From Candidatus Wolframiiraptor gerlachensis (GTDB taxonomy: Archaea; Thermoproteota; Nitrososphaeria_A; Caldarchaeales; Wolframiiraptoraceae), in contig JAJPCT020000017.1 in NCBI GenBank assembly GCA_021323375.2, positions 1 to 64,000 on the forward strand: 64,000 nt of DNA. Direction: 5' to 3'. Shown piece by piece: positions 49,112 through 58,369 of the stretch. The notes beneath the pieces are model-generated. The model made no database searches and had not been told where the DNA came from. It worked only from the letters and a program-made list of their open reading frames with translations. A program made the position numbers and the translations under genes. Each line of letters starts with the position of its first letter. The first letter of the stretch is position 1.

Positions 49112-50062
49112 ATGGCATCCTTCAAGATCTTCTTCATGGCGGACATACATAATAGCGAACTCGTGTTCAGGAGATTCCTATCCGTCCCAAAGCACTATGA
49201 CGTGGATATCATGATCCTCTCGGGAGACTTGACCGGGAAGGCGATAATCCCTATAGTGGATCTTGGAGGAGGGCGATATCAATATTCCTTCAGGGGCAAG
49301 TCAAATATCGTTGATGGGCCCGAGGAGCTGGAGAGAGCGAAGAGCGAGCTGATGAACTCCGGGATATACCCCTATGTCTGCACTAGGGATGAGGTTGAGG
49401 AGTTGAAGAATGATCCCGAGAAGGTTGACAAGCTGTTCTCGAAGCTGATAACAGAGAATATCGCGAGATGGGTCTCGATGATAGAGGAGCATATCCCCAA
49501 GGACAAGCAGGTAATAGTCATGCCCGGGAACGATGACATATTCGAGATAGACCCGGTTTTAAAGAGGGGTGGCAGAGACATCTATCCCTTAGGAAAACTC
49601 GTTGAACTACCCTTAGGATATGGCATGATATCCTTCGATTATGTTAATCCAACACCATGGAATACGCCGAGGGAGGCGAGTGAAGGGGAGCTTTGGAAGA
49701 TGCTTGAGAAGCTGGTCGACCTTATTGATAGGGATTGGCGCAAGATCATATGCTGTTTCCACGCGCCGCCATATAATACGACGATAGATGTGGCCCCGAA
49801 GCTTGATAAGAATCTAAGGCCAGTATACTCCCTCGGCGAGATCGAGAAGGTTAATGTTGGGAGCAAGTCTGTGAGGAAGTTCTTCGAGAAATATAAGCCG
49901 TTGATGGGGCTGCATGGGCATATACACGAGTCGCCCGGATATGATAAGGTTGGAGGTACTATCGTGTTTAACCCGGGCTCAGAATACTCCTCGGGGATAC
50001 TTAGAGGATTAATCCTCGAGCTGGACAGTGATGGTTTAAGAAGCTGGCATCGCATAGGATGA
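49112..50062 (+). CDS. calcineurin-like metallophosphoesterase
   Basis: A 316-residue dinuclear-metal phosphoesterase. The motifs in order are FFMADIHNS, MILSGDLTGK, VMPGNDDIFE, CCFHAPPYNT and GLHGHIHESPG, so all ligand blocks are intact. AAAGGGG lies just upstream of the ATG, with a TTTTTATC TATA-like element ~25 bases before. The gene ends 4 bases before the gamma-glutamyltransferase start, so both are in one operon. The substrate is unknown; the association with GGT is notable. Confidence 0.9.
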   Translation: MASFKIFFMADIHNSELVFRRFLSVPKHYDVDIMILSGDLTGKAIIPIVDLGGGRYQYSFRGKSNIVDGPEELERAKSELMNSGIYPYVCTRDEVEELKNDPEKVDKLFSKLITENIARWVSMIEEHIPKDKQVIVMPGNDDIFEIDPVLKRGGRDIYPLGKLVELPLGYGMISFDYVNPTPWNTPREASEGELWKMLEKLVDLIDRDWRKIICCFHAPPYNTTIDVAPKLDKNLRPVYSLGEIEKVNVGSKSVRKFFEKYKPLMGLHGHIHESPGYDKVGGTIVFNPGSEYSSGILRGLILELDSDGLRSWHRIG

Positions 50063-50066
50063 GAAG

Positions 50067-51638
50067 ATGATAGTGGGCCTACATGCTCTGGGCCGTAGCG
50101 CCATAGCATCACATTCACCCCTAGCATCATACATAGCTCTCAAGATTATTGAGGGAGAGGGTAATGCGATTGATGCGGCTGTGGCAGTATCACTCCTGTT
50201 AAGCACGCTGGAGCCTGGGTGGAGCGGCCTAGGAGGTGGCGGCTTCGCGCTGGTATACTCCGAAGATACCGGGCTTAGGGCCCTAGATTATCGTGAAACC
50301 GCGCCGCTCCGGGTTAGGCCAGAGGAGTATAAAAGGGAAGATGATCTATCAATCGGCTATAGGGCTGTAGCGACTCCCGGGACCCTAAAAGGCCTCTGGA
50401 TCCTACATCAGGAGCTCGGCGAGATGAGGTGGAGCAGGATAATTAAGGCTGTCATGGAGTATGTGAGGCGATGCAGAGTCTCCCGTCTATGGAGCACATG
50501 TATGAGGGTCAACTTAGATAGGGCCTTGGATAAGCTCAGGATCTGCCCAGAGAGCTGTGCAACATTCCTCAAAGATGGAGGGGTTTATCCCGAGGGCTCT
50601 GAGATCACCTTCCCGAGGCTGCTGGATACACTGAAGATGATCAGGGATGATGTGGACTATTTCTATGAAGGTGAATTCGCAGATGAAGTTGACAAGGTGT
50701 TCTCCAGCAATAATGGCTTCCTATCATTGGCGGATCTGTCACATTATAGCCCGGTCTGGAGGAGGCCGATTACATGCGAGCTTGATCTCGGTGGCAGGGA
50801 GCTTAGGCTCGCTGCGATGCCACCGCCCGGCTCAGGCGTCCTCGTGGCGGAGGCTCTCAAGATCCTTTCCCGAATGTGCTTTGATGCCAGTAGCTATTAT
50901 CCGGAACTCGCCCGCCTCCTCTTCCACATAATTGACGAGAGATGCTCCCTGATATGCGACCCATCCTTCAATGACGTTGACGTTGGGAAGCTTCTCTCTG
51001 ATGAGCATGTCGAGCGGGCTCTCAGGTTCATAGAGGAGGGCAGGATAACTTATCATCCAGCCAGGGATAGTGGCGGGACATCCCAAGTAAGCATAGCGGA
51101 TGCCGAGAGCAGGACATACGTCTCCCTCACCGAAACTATCGAATGCTTCATGGGCTCTGGGATAACAGTGCATGGAGTGCTCTTGAATGATGAAATGCAT
51201 GACTTCGCTCTTCAGAGCGGTCATCCCAACTCGATATCCCCCGGCAAGAGGCCTGCAAGCAGCATGTCGCCACTAATAATCCTCGACGAAGATGATACAC
51301 CATCAATAATAATCGGGGCCTCTGGAGGCATGAGGATAATATCCTCTATGATACAGGTTCTCTCAAACCACTTGTTAAGGAGCATGGACCCCATCTCCTC
51401 AATACTCGAAGGGAGGATCCATGTTAGGGGAGATAAGGTAATCCTAGAGGACCTAGTAGACGACGTGGCCTCGGACACCTTGTCGTCAGCAGGTCTGAGA
51501 CTGGGGAAGATTAGGGAGGTCTCAATACACCCCGGCACAGACATCTACTTCGGCGCTGTTCAAGCAATATTCAGGAAGGACAACCTCTTCCTAGCAATCT
51601 CCGATCCGAGAAAGCAGCCCGGAGCCGCTGCGAGATAA
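50067..51638 (+). CDS. gamma-glutamyltransferase/hydrolase
   Basis: Ntn-hydrolase of the GGT family, 523 residues. Features are the N-terminal NAIDAAVAVSLLLSTLEPGWSGLGGGGFALVY, processing/catalytic Thr in SGGTSQVSIAD (the usual TTHxSVVD with His replaced by Gln) and GKRPASSMSPLIIL for substrate binding. There is no signal peptide, so it is probably cytoplasmic, unlike the classical periplasmic or surface enzyme. In this cluster it could remove Glu from gamma-glutamylated amines or amino acids. Acid-rich aspartates in the C-terminus are intact. The 3' end is close to the tRNA gene. Confidence 0.9.
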   Translation: MIVGLHALGRSAIASHSPLASYIALKIIEGEGNAIDAAVAVSLLLSTLEPGWSGLGGGGFALVYSEDTGLRALDYRETAPLRVRPEEYKREDDLSIGYRAVATPGTLKGLWILHQELGEMRWSRIIKAVMEYVRRCRVSRLWSTCMRVNLDRALDKLRICPESCATFLKDGGVYPEGSEITFPRLLDTLKMIRDDVDYFYEGEFADEVDKVFSSNNGFLSLADLSHYSPVWRRPITCELDLGGRELRLAAMPPPGSGVLVAEALKILSRMCFDASSYYPELARLLFHIIDERCSLICDPSFNDVDVGKLLSDEHVERALRFIEEGRITYHPARDSGGTSQVSIADAESRTYVSLTETIECFMGSGITVHGVLLNDEMHDFALQSGHPNSISPGKRPASSMSPLIILDEDDTPSIIIGASGGMRIISSMIQVLSNHLLRSMDPISSILEGRIHVRGDKVILEDLVDDVASDTLSSAGLRLGKIREVSIHPGTDIYFGAVQAIFRKDNLFLAISDPRKQPGAAAR

Positions 51639-51684
51639 AAAATTCATTAAATTCTGGCTTCGGCATAATCAGATGTGATGAGGC

Positions 51685-51782
51685 GCCCCGGTAGCTCAGC
51701 CCGGTTAGAGCGCCCGCTTGGTACCCCCTCGTGAGAGGGGCCTGAGAGCGGGAGGCCGCGGGTTCAAAGCCCGCCCGGGGCT
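51685..51782 (+). tRNA. tRNA-Thr(GGT) with intron
   Basis: The acceptor stem GCCCCGG pairs with CCGGGGC, followed by T as discriminator; CCA is not encoded. The D arm is GCTC...GAGC, the anticodon stem CCCGC/GCGGG, the variable loop 5 bases and the T arm GCGGG-TTCAAAG-CCCGC. The anticodon loop is expanded by ~23 bases containing the hairpin CCCCTC-GTGA-GAGGGG, best read as an intron after position 37 with anticodon GGT. A short variable loop excludes Leu and Ser readings. EndA (21034) would splice it. Confidence 0.9.
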
Positions 51783-51920
51783 TCATCAAAATCCTAGAGA
51801 CCAACCCTAAGTCTGGAGGGATAGATAGAAATTACTTGGACTTGAAGAATTTAGCATTATATTATCTAGTTACTAGATTTAAATGAGGAGAAGGGGAAAT
51901 ATTATAGAGGTGCGGGTGTT

Positions 51921-52352
51921 TTACCAGTATTGAGGCTTTTCACTATGCCTTACTCTATCAGCTGGATCATCTACGAATCTCCATTTCCCTGAGCCCGTGG
52001 CAAGCAGGATTATGCCGAGCTCCTCAGTAAGCTTATCATTCACGAGAACCTCCTCCTCTATTGGTGATATCAGGACATCCACTAACTTGGGGCCTACCTC
52101 TCTATCCTCTGTCACTGCCCAGACTTCGAGAGCATCTCTGACCAAGAAGACCCTTGAAGGGCCGCCAGCCGTTCCAACTTCAATAATACTGGATGTGACG
52201 GGTGGAGGATAGAGGGCAAGAAGCCTTGCCAGCCCAACAGGGATTAGGAGCTGGGGGCTATCAGTCTCGAAGCCGCTATTTATGAGAGCAGAGACCTCAA
52301 TAGCTTCCCCTAAGGCCTTAGGTTTCAGCCTCAGCTTTATTCTTACGGCCAT
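51921..52352 (-). CDS. small protein resembling clan AA aspartyl-protease folds
   Basis: A 143-residue soluble protein. Strand pattern and VSALINSGFETDSPQLLIPVGLARLL resemble retropepsin-like archaeal proteins, where a DTG motif normally sits. Here the aspartate is replaced (LINSGFET), so proteolysis is not predicted. Later strands include VDVLISPIEEEVLVND and EELGIILLATGSGKWRF. It sits alone between the tRNA and the pst operon. Function unknown. Confidence 0.55.
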   Translation of the reverse strand: MAVRIKLRLKPKALGEAIEVSALINSGFETDSPQLLIPVGLARLLALYPPPVTSSIIEVGTAGGPSRVFLVRDALEVWAVTEDREVGPKLVDVLISPIEEEVLVNDKLTEELGIILLATGSGKWRFVDDPADRVRHSEKPQYW

Positions 52353-52508
52353 ATTCGCTCACGCACCTCAAATAGTAGATGTGTCCCACCTTTCCACGCC
52401 TAAGCTGATAAATATGCCCTATCCTCGACCTCATGTCCATAATGCTAAATCCGCATAGGGGCTTATAAGCTTGCCCGGCTTCCTACTTTAGCCTTAACGA
52501 TTCTGTGG

Positions 52509-53141
52509 CTAGTATTTTCTTCCGGTGATAATGTATGATGTGGCGTCTGCGATGTAGCATGCATGGTCTGCTAATCTCTCGAGGCATCTTAGTATTAATG
52601 TTATGGAGGGTAGGCATGCTGTATCTATCTTTCCGCCCATCTGTATTAGGTATTTGATGTTTTCTGCATAGAGCTTGTCCACTTGATCATCTCTACTTCT
52701 CACATCATCGGCTTTCTTCAGGTCCTTGTTTAGATATGCTTTTCCAGCATCTTCAACCATCTCAAGGACTATCTGTGAAAGCTCTCTGACGCTTGTGAAG
52801 TTGCATCCTCCCTCCGGGACCATCTTGGCGATTTCCGCTATGTTTGCGGCGTATCTGCCGATCCTAGAGAAGTCGTAGGAGGCTTGTATTGCCGATTTTA
52901 TCTCTCTTAGGTCTGAGGCCACCGGCTGGAACCTTGCTATAAGTTGGACTGCGAGCTCACTCGCCTCATCCATCATGAATAATAATTGATCGGATAGCCT
53001 CCTAACCTCCTCAACATAATCAATTTTTGTCAGGATGGATTCTATGCTCATCCTGAGTGCTTTTTCAGCCAAGTTAATTATGTCGCTCATTAGACCATTT
53101 AGCTTTTCCAAGCCATAGTCTATGGGCCTCTTCAAGCTCAT
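52509..53141 (-). CDS. phoU: PhoU phosphate transport regulator
   Basis: A 210-residue helical protein of the PhoU family, last gene of the pstSCAB-phoU operon. Two three-helix repeats are seen, with acidic ends such as SYDFSRIGRYAANIAEIA and LRCLERLADHACYIADATSYI. PhoU tunes Pst transport and phosphate signalling. It starts 18 bases after the pstB stop. It differs from the DUF47 protein at 20.4 kb, which belongs to the Pit-linked branch. Confidence 0.92.
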   Translation of the reverse strand: MSLKRPIDYGLEKLNGLMSDIINLAEKALRMSIESILTKIDYVEEVRRLSDQLLFMMDEASELAVQLIARFQPVASDLREIKSAIQASYDFSRIGRYAANIAEIAKMVPEGGCNFTSVRELSQIVLEMVEDAGKAYLNKDLKKADDVRSRDDQVDKLYAENIKYLIQMGGKIDTACLPSITLILRCLERLADHACYIADATSYIITGRKY

Positions 53142-53159
53142 CTCAATCAGCCCCCAAAC

Positions 53160-53921
53160 CTATCCCATCCTCCCTAAGACATATTTCTCTGTTAACACGT
53201 GTGTGGGCCTCGTGAATATTGTCGAGGTCTCCCCAATCTCGATCAACTCCCCCATGTATATGAATGCCACGTAATCGCTTACCCTCGCGGCCTGCTGGGG
53301 ATTATGCGTGACGATTATTATCGTGTAATCCTCCTTCAGCTCGAGCAATAGCTCTTCGATCTTTGATGCTGCTACTGGGTCTAGGTTGGCCGTGGGCTCA
53401 TCCATGAGGATTATCCTCGGCTTTAATGCTAGTGCGCGCGCAATGCATAGCCTCTGCTGCTGCCCTCCACTAAGCATCGAGGCCGGCTTCTTCAAGTCAT
53501 TCTTCACCTCATCCCATAGATACGCCTTCTGTAGGGCCTCTTTAACGAGCTCATCCAGCTCTGATTTGCTCCTCACTAGGCCGTTGAGCTTCGGGCCGAG
53601 AGCTACGTTCTCGTATATTGAGAGGTGTGGGAAGGGGTTTGGTATCTGGAAGACCATTCCGAATTGCCTGCGAACCCATGTAACATCAACGTTATCGCCG
53701 TAGATGTTTATGCCGTTTATCTTAACCTGACCCTCCACTCTAGCATGGGGGTTTAGGTCGAGCAGCCTATTCATCGCTCTTAGTAGCGTGCTTTTGCCGC
53801 ATCCGGATGGACCCATTATCGCTAATACCACGTTTTTGGGCACCCTGAAGCTAACATTCCTAATTACATGTTTGTCGCCATACCATACATTTAGGTTATG
53901 AACTTCTACAGCCCAACTCAT
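53160..53921 (-). CDS. pstB: phosphate ABC transporter ATP-binding protein
   Basis: The 253-residue ATPase of the high-affinity phosphate importer. Walker A is [17 protein letters not shown], the Q-loop region [12 protein letters not shown], the signature [17 protein letters not shown], Walker [14 protein letters not shown] and the H-loop [16 protein letters not shown]. PstB-specific features are [19 protein letters not shown] and the tail [24 protein letters not shown]. It overlaps pstA by 4 bases. Confidence 0.97.
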   Translation of the reverse strand: MSWAVEVHNLNVWYGDKHVIRNVSFRVPKNVVLAIMGPSGCGKSTLLRAMNRLLDLNPHARVEGQVKINGINIYGDNVDVTWVRRQFGMVFQIPNPFPHLSIYENVALGPKLNGLVRSKSELDELVKEALQKAYLWDEVKNDLKKPASMLSGGQQQRLCIARALALKPRIILMDEPTANLDPVAASKIEELLLELKEDYTIIIVTHNPQQAARVSDYVAFIYMGELIEIGETSTIFTRPTHVLTEKYVLGRMG

Positions 53922-54757
53922 ATCTTCGCCTCCCTAACCATTAGCCTTGAGATCACAAATATTACAAGTATTATTGTTAACAGGACTGCTGCGGCGCCCC
54001 ATGCTACCTGGTGCCATTTCTCATAGGGGGAGAGGGCGAAGTTGTATATCAGTAGCGGTATGGCGTTTATGGGCTGATCTAATCCTCCAAAGTATGTAAA
54101 TGTTGTTCCAAGTATTGTTAGCAGTAATGGAGCCGTCTCGCCCGCTGCTTTGGCCATTCCAATGAGGAGTGCCGTTAAGACGCCGCGCCTTGCAGCGCTC
54201 AGCAATATCCTCAGATAAGCGATGGGCGCTGAGACGCCTAAACTAAATGCCGCCTCTTTCAGGGTATAGGGGATTGATTTGTAGGCCTCCCTAACATTCA
54301 ATGCGACATATGGTATTATGATTATTGATAGGGCGATTGCCCCTGCTAGGGCATTAAATCTCTTTAATGGTGCGACTAGGATCATGTATGCGAATAATCC
54401 CACGATTATTGTAGGGAACTCGACCATTATCTGGAGGAACATCTGAGTGTATTGGGCGAGCCTTGTATGTGAGAACTCCGAGAGGTACAGGCCGGTGAAA
54501 AAGCCTATGCTCCCTCCTATGAGCAATGTTAATGATATGAGGATGAGTGAGCCGACTAAGGCCGGCCCTATCCCTCCACCCTTGCCGCCTATTGGGGGTG
54601 GGGGTGGGTCAATTAGGAAGTTGGGGGTAATTTGTCTAGCTCCCTCGGAGTATACGTTGATTATTATTGCGAAGATTGGTATTGTCGAGGCTACTGCTAG
54701 GGCTGAGATTACGCCGAGCATGAGCTTATCCATTATCTTCCTCTTGTTGAGCCTCAA
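53918..54757 (-). CDS. pstA: phosphate ABC transporter permease PstA
   Basis: A 279-residue integral membrane permease with about six helices. The family loop is [50 protein letters not shown], the EAA-like motif that docks PstB. The region after the first helix holds a Pro/Gly-rich segment ([22 protein letters not shown]) typical of PstA. It overlaps both pstC and pstB by 4 bases, so operon translation is tightly coupled. Confidence 0.95.
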   Translation of the reverse strand: MRLNKRKIMDKLMLGVISALAVASTIPIFAIIINVYSEGARQITPNFLIDPPPPPIGGKGGGIGPALVGSLILISLTLLIGGSIGFFTGLYLSEFSHTRLAQYTQMFLQIMVEFPTIIVGLFAYMILVAPLKRFNALAGAIALSIIIIPYVALNVREAYKSIPYTLKEAAFSLGVSAPIAYLRILLSAARRGVLTALLIGMAKAAGETAPLLLTILGTTFTYFGGLDQPINAIPLLIYNFALSPYEKWHQVAWGAAAVLLTIILVIFVISRLMVREAKI

Positions 54758-55659
54758 CTCCTAGCCACCACCCTCCTTATCAAGTATAATCCGGCTAGGT
54801 TGATGATTAGACCAATTGTGAAGAGTATGAGAGCTCCGCCATATAGTGCTGGCACCATGTAGCTGTAGGCCTCAGCGTTCGGGAACTGGTTTGCTATCAG
54901 GCTGGATATCGTGTATCCCATGTCGAATAGGCTTCTGGGTATGGTGAATGTGTTCCCGACGACCATGGCCACGGCTACCGTCTCGCCCATAGCCCTCCCC
55001 AAAGCTAGAAATGCCCCGGCGAGAATTGCTGACCTAATATATCCGAGCAGCGTCCTAATGACCTCCCACCTAGTCATACCCAGGCTATATGCCGCCTCTT
55101 TCAGATGATATGGCACAGCGCTATATGCTTCGCGGATTATACTAGAGGCGAAAGGGGTTATCATGATCGCGAGCAGGACTCCCGCTGTGAAGAGGTTTGT
55201 GGGTATGGGTTTTGTGGAGAATAATGGTATGAATCCAATATACTGGTGTAGGGGGGTCATGATATATTGATTTAGGATTGGGGCGAGGACATATAGTCCC
55301 CATAGCCCATATATGACTGATGGCAGGCTCGCCATCAGATCTGAGACGCTGTTGATGAGCCCTCTAATGTTTTTGGGGGCGATCTCGGCGGAGAATGTTG
55401 CGAGGGATATGGCTAGGGGTATAGCAAAGCTTATTGCTATCGTTGAGGTGATGAGTGTGCCGAGGAGCGCAGGGAGTATGCCGTAATCCTCTTTCACGGG
55501 GTTCCACGTACTCTTAAAGATGAAGGGCAAGCCATCCCTCAAGAATATCGGATATGAGTTGACGACTAGCGAAATGACTATCCCCGCGACGAAGAGTAGC
55601 GAGGTAGATGCGAAGACGATTAAAAAAATAAGAAAGAGTTTTTCAGCGTTCATTACCAC
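54754..55659 (-). CDS. pstC: phosphate ABC transporter permease PstC
   Basis: A 301-residue permease with six helices. Family features are WNPVKEDYGILPALLGTLITSTIAI, SLPSVIYGLWGLYVLAP and VPYHLKEAAYSLGMTRWEVIRTLLGYIRSAILAGAFLALGRAMGETVAVAMVVGN, which is the PstB-coupling loop. It begins 4 bases after the pstS stop; the ORF opens MVMNAEKLF, so Met3 is an alternative start. Confidence 0.95.
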   Translation of the reverse strand: MVMNAEKLFLIFLIVFASTSLLFVAGIVISLVVNSYPIFLRDGLPFIFKSTWNPVKEDYGILPALLGTLITSTIAISFAIPLAISLATFSAEIAPKNIRGLINSVSDLMASLPSVIYGLWGLYVLAPILNQYIMTPLHQYIGFIPLFSTKPIPTNLFTAGVLLAIMITPFASSIIREAYSAVPYHLKEAAYSLGMTRWEVIRTLLGYIRSAILAGAFLALGRAMGETVAVAMVVGNTFTIPRSLFDMGYTISSLIANQFPNAEAYSYMVPALYGGALILFTIGLIINLAGLYLIRRVVARS

Positions 55660-55663
55660 CTCT

Positions 55664-56875
55664 TCACCCAGTCCTCAGCAGTTTTAGACCATTTAATCCT
55701 ATCGCGGCCACCTCAGGAGGTAGGGGTTCATAGCCTTCCACAATGTTCTCAGGCTTCTGGCCTTCGGTCAGCACCCACTCGAAGAACTCCTTAAGTATGG
55801 CGACTTTAACAGGATCGTCATACACCTGTCTCAGGATCACGAATGAGAAGGATGTTATTGGGTAGCTCTCACTTCCAGGCGGATCCACGGTCTCATCCGG
55901 GAATATGGACGACCAGTCCTCATCAGCTCTTGGAAGAACTTTTATCAGGGCCTTGGCTGCTGATGCTACTGCCTCTTTTGTTGGTAGAACGTAGTTCCCA
56001 TCTCTATTCCGTATCAGGGCTATGCTTAGGCCTGCTGAGTGTGCATATGCCGTCTCAACGTATCCTATGGAGTATCGGTTCTGCTGTACAGCGGCTGCTA
56101 CACCCTCATTTCCCTTAGCGCCTACACCATTGCCCAATTTGTCAACCGGCCATTCGACAGTTAGATCTGAGCCGACTTTATTCTTCCAGCTCTCTGAGAC
56201 TTTAGACAGGTATGCTGTAAAGACTCTTGTAGTCCCGCTGCCATCAGAGCGATGCACCGCGATTATTTTCTCATGAGGGAGATTCAGCTCGGGGTTCAAC
56301 GCCTTTATCGCCGGATCATCCCAGTAGACTATCTCACCCATGTAGATCTTAGCTATCACCTCTCCCGTCAGCTTCAATTTGCCGGATTCCACATTCGGTA
56401 TATTGTACACGACTGCTATTGTTCCAATTATTACTGGGAACTGAACTATTCCACCCTTTTCCTTGAACTCGTCGTATATCTCTGGTTTAAGGGGTGGATC
56501 GCTGCCCGCAAAGTCAAGTATTCCCTCCCGGAATTTCGCCTGACCAGCTCCGCTACCAATAGACTGATAGTTTATCTGAATCCTTCCACCTGTAAGCTCG
56601 TAGAATTTCGAGGCCCAAGCCTGCATCTGCGGATTAAGGAATGATGCTCCTGCACCGTTAACCACGCCGGATAACGTTGAAATTGCGCGCGTAGTGGGGC
56701 TGGTGGTCGCATAAGTCGCGGTAATAGTGGGAGTTGTGGTTGCAGCGGCAGCATACGTTACAGTTCTCTCGACAGAAGCCTGCAATGATGGCAGCATGAA
56801 GGCCGCTATCAAAGCCGCTACTATTATTACAGCAATTATGGCTACATACTTGGCATACTTTTTCACTCTTTTCAC
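55664..56875 (-). CDS. pstS: phosphate-binding protein PstS
   Basis: A 403-residue substrate-binding protein of the phosphate ABC importer. An N-terminal hydrophobic anchor (YVAIIAVIIVAALIAAFML) is followed by a Thr/Ala-rich linker (~30-70) and the binding domain: GAGASFLNPQMQAWASKF, GSGAGQAKFREGILDFAGSDPPL, HRSDGSGTTRVFTAYLSKV and YPITSFSFVILRQVYDDP. It is probably membrane-tethered and exposed outside. The ORF start is GTG 56875; GTG 56866 with GAGGTG upstream is at least as likely. A TATA-like AATTTATAAATT is at 56901-56912. Confidence 0.94.
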   Translation of the reverse strand: MKRVKKYAKYVAIIAVIIVAALIAAFMLPSLQASVERTVTYAAAATTTPTITATYATTSPTTRAISTLSGVVNGAGASFLNPQMQAWASKFYELTGGRIQINYQSIGSGAGQAKFREGILDFAGSDPPLKPEIYDEFKEKGGIVQFPVIIGTIAVVYNIPNVESGKLKLTGEVIAKIYMGEIVYWDDPAIKALNPELNLPHEKIIAVHRSDGSGTTRVFTAYLSKVSESWKNKVGSDLTVEWPVDKLGNGVGAKGNEGVAAAVQQNRYSIGYVETAYAHSAGLSIALIRNRDGNYVLPTKEAVASAAKALIKVLPRADEDWSSIFPDETVDPPGSESYPITSFSFVILRQVYDDPVKVAILKEFFEWVLTEGQKPENIVEGYEPLPPEVAAIGLNGLKLLRTG

Positions 56876-56900
56876 CTCGTCTAAAGGGCGTTAAGCCTTC

Positions 56901-56912
56901 AATTTATAAATT
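56901..56912 (-). promoter_or_regulatory. TATA box of the pst operon
   Basis: AATTTATAAATT, a perfect 12-base palindrome, lies ~26-40 bases upstream of the two candidate pstS start codons. The AT-rich stretch beyond it (56915-56980) contains further TATATA-like runs (TCTATATAGA, TATATAAAAT). Confidence 0.5.
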
Positions 56913-57345
56913 ACGCAAATAGAATATATTTTCAATATTTTCTATATAGAAGAGTCTTCATATATAAAATGGCCCTAATAAACTCACTTTTCAGCTTCTT
57001 CAGGCTTATGAAGATCGTTAGCAGCCATATGAGTCCAACGATGATACTAGAGGAGTGCACCCTACATTACCAATGCACAAGTAGCTAGTGCATGCATAAG
57101 AGGGGGAGGTTATCCCTATTCCTGAAACACATAGAAGTGCTCGCTGGTGTTACGTAATATCTGTTTAAATGCTGGTTGAAGGGGTGCTTTTTCAGCTTTA
57201 ACGGCCACGAATCCAGCTTCCCTATAATAGCCTCTTCTTGGAACCCCAAATCGCAGTGGTTCCTCAGTTGATTTTTGAAAGTGCGAAAGTTTATCGGAAA
57301 TAGATGATTAGCTCAACATTTTAGAAATGATCAAATTTTCATCAT
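56913..57345. other. AT-rich divergent intergenic region with a coding remnant
   Basis: Between pstS and the MBL gene. The first ~80 bases are AT-rich promoter DNA. From 57116 to 57307 a minus-strand frame encodes a protein-like tail (listed separately). The rest (57000-57115) contains small repeats of TGCA (gtgcaccc, aatgcaca, gtgcatgc) with no supported gene. Confidence 0.4.
57116..57307 (-). pseudogene. C-terminal remnant of an unknown protein
   Basis: A 63-codon open frame on the minus strand, absent from the ORF track because it has no start codon, reads like real protein: STEEPLRFGVPRRGYYREAG, then FVAVKAEKAPLQPAFKQILR and a final NTSEHFYVFQE before TAG. The upstream in-frame stop is at 57308-57310. 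The composition is protein-like. It may be the end of a deleted gene. I do not recognise the family. Confidence 0.4.
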
Positions 57346-57360
57346 TTGAGTGATACAAAG

Positions 57361-57370
57361 TTTATATATT
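57361..57370 (+). promoter_or_regulatory. TATA box of the MBL-fold gene
   Basis: TTTATATATT lies 24-33 bases upstream of GTG 57394, the start preferred for the membrane-anchored MBL gene. It makes the ORF-track start (57346) unlikely, because that would lie upstream of the TATA. Confidence 0.5.
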
Positions 57371-57393
57371 ATGCGCAGCTTCCTCAATGTGTC

Positions 57394-58244
57394 GTGAGGT
57401 ATTCAGCTGTTTTTATTATATTGATGCTTGCTGTGGGCTTGGTGGCTGGAGTAAGCATCGGCTCACTGCTATTTGCTAAAGTATTAACAGTATTAACTAG
57501 GAATACTACGGTGTATTCAACAGTCACCTTGACTGAGAAGATTCGTATAGTGGTTCTCGTGATAATAATCCATACAGGCAGAATCTTGAGAAAACATGGG
57601 GTCTCTCAGTATATGTTGAGGCTGGTGGAGTGAGGCTTCTCTTCAACACGGGTCCTGACCCCATGGTTCTCGAGGTGAATGCTAGGAGGCTTGGCATAGA
57701 CCTGTCTAAGATAGACTTTGTCGTAATAAGTCATGCGCATGGGGATCATACAGGCGGCCTGAGGTTATTAGCCTTGATCAAGCCAGGGATGATGGTCTAT
57801 ATTCCACCTGATGGGAGCCTTGTAAATTATGTTAGAAGTTTGGGCCTAAAACCCATTCAGGTAAATGATACCATTGACGTTTCGAGGGGGATATATGTTG
57901 TTAAGCCGCTTTATGGCCCTCCGGTGGAGGAGGCTTTAGCAATCAAGACGGGTAGAGGGCTTGTGATCCTCGTTGGCTGCAGCCATCCCGGAGTTGTAAA
58001 TATTGCTGGGCAGGCTGTGAATGATATCGGTGTAAAGCCCTACATCGTGCTGGGAGGGTTCCATATGGGCGGAGCCCCACCTCAGGAGATCGAGAAAGTC
58101 GCATCCCAGCTTGTTGAGATGGGTGTGGAGAAGATATACCCCTTACACTGCAGTGGCGACAATGTTAGAAGCTATCTCGCAAATCACTATAAGGATAATT
58201 ATGGGAGAGGGGGAGTAGGCTTAGAAATAGTCATTCAAGAGTAG
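57394..58244 (+). pseudogene. membrane-anchored metallo-beta-lactamase-fold hydrolase, frameshifted
   Basis: The ORF track splits this gene at ~57560. Restoring one base there joins KIRIVVLV to DNNPYRQNLEKTWGLSVYVEAGGVRLLFNTG, a normal MBL start, and continues to the second ORF (57630-58244). Zinc ligands are complete: SHAHGDHTGG, VGCSHPG, LGGFHMGG and YPLHCSG. The pattern is that of COG1237-type hydrolases (MptA/RFAP-related annotation, function unsettled). An N-terminal helix (AVFIILMLAVGLVAGVSIGSLL) would tether it to the membrane. It is either a recent pseudogene or a sequencing indel. Start GTG 57394 is chosen from the TATA. Confidence 0.75.
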
Positions 58245-58330
58245 AATACGCTAACAAAAATTAAATTTACCTTAGTGACACAATCGCCAAGACCTTCCAT
58301 TATCCCCTTAGAGCCTCTTTGAATAAAGCC

Positions 58331-58339
58331 TTATATATT
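58331..58339 (+). promoter_or_regulatory. TATA box of the sugar ABC operon
   Basis: TTATATATT lies 31-39 bases upstream of ATG 58370, giving a very short leader. The ORF-track start at 58319 lies upstream of it and is therefore rejected. Confidence 0.5.
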
Positions 58340-58369
58340 GGTGGTGTTGATAATCACTTACGTGAAAAT

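Noticed and set aside
51685-51782. tRNA-Leu(GAG) or tRNA-Ser(TGA) reading
   Set aside because: Other triplets in the enlarged loop could be read as anticodons, but the 5-base variable loop rules out Leu and Ser types.
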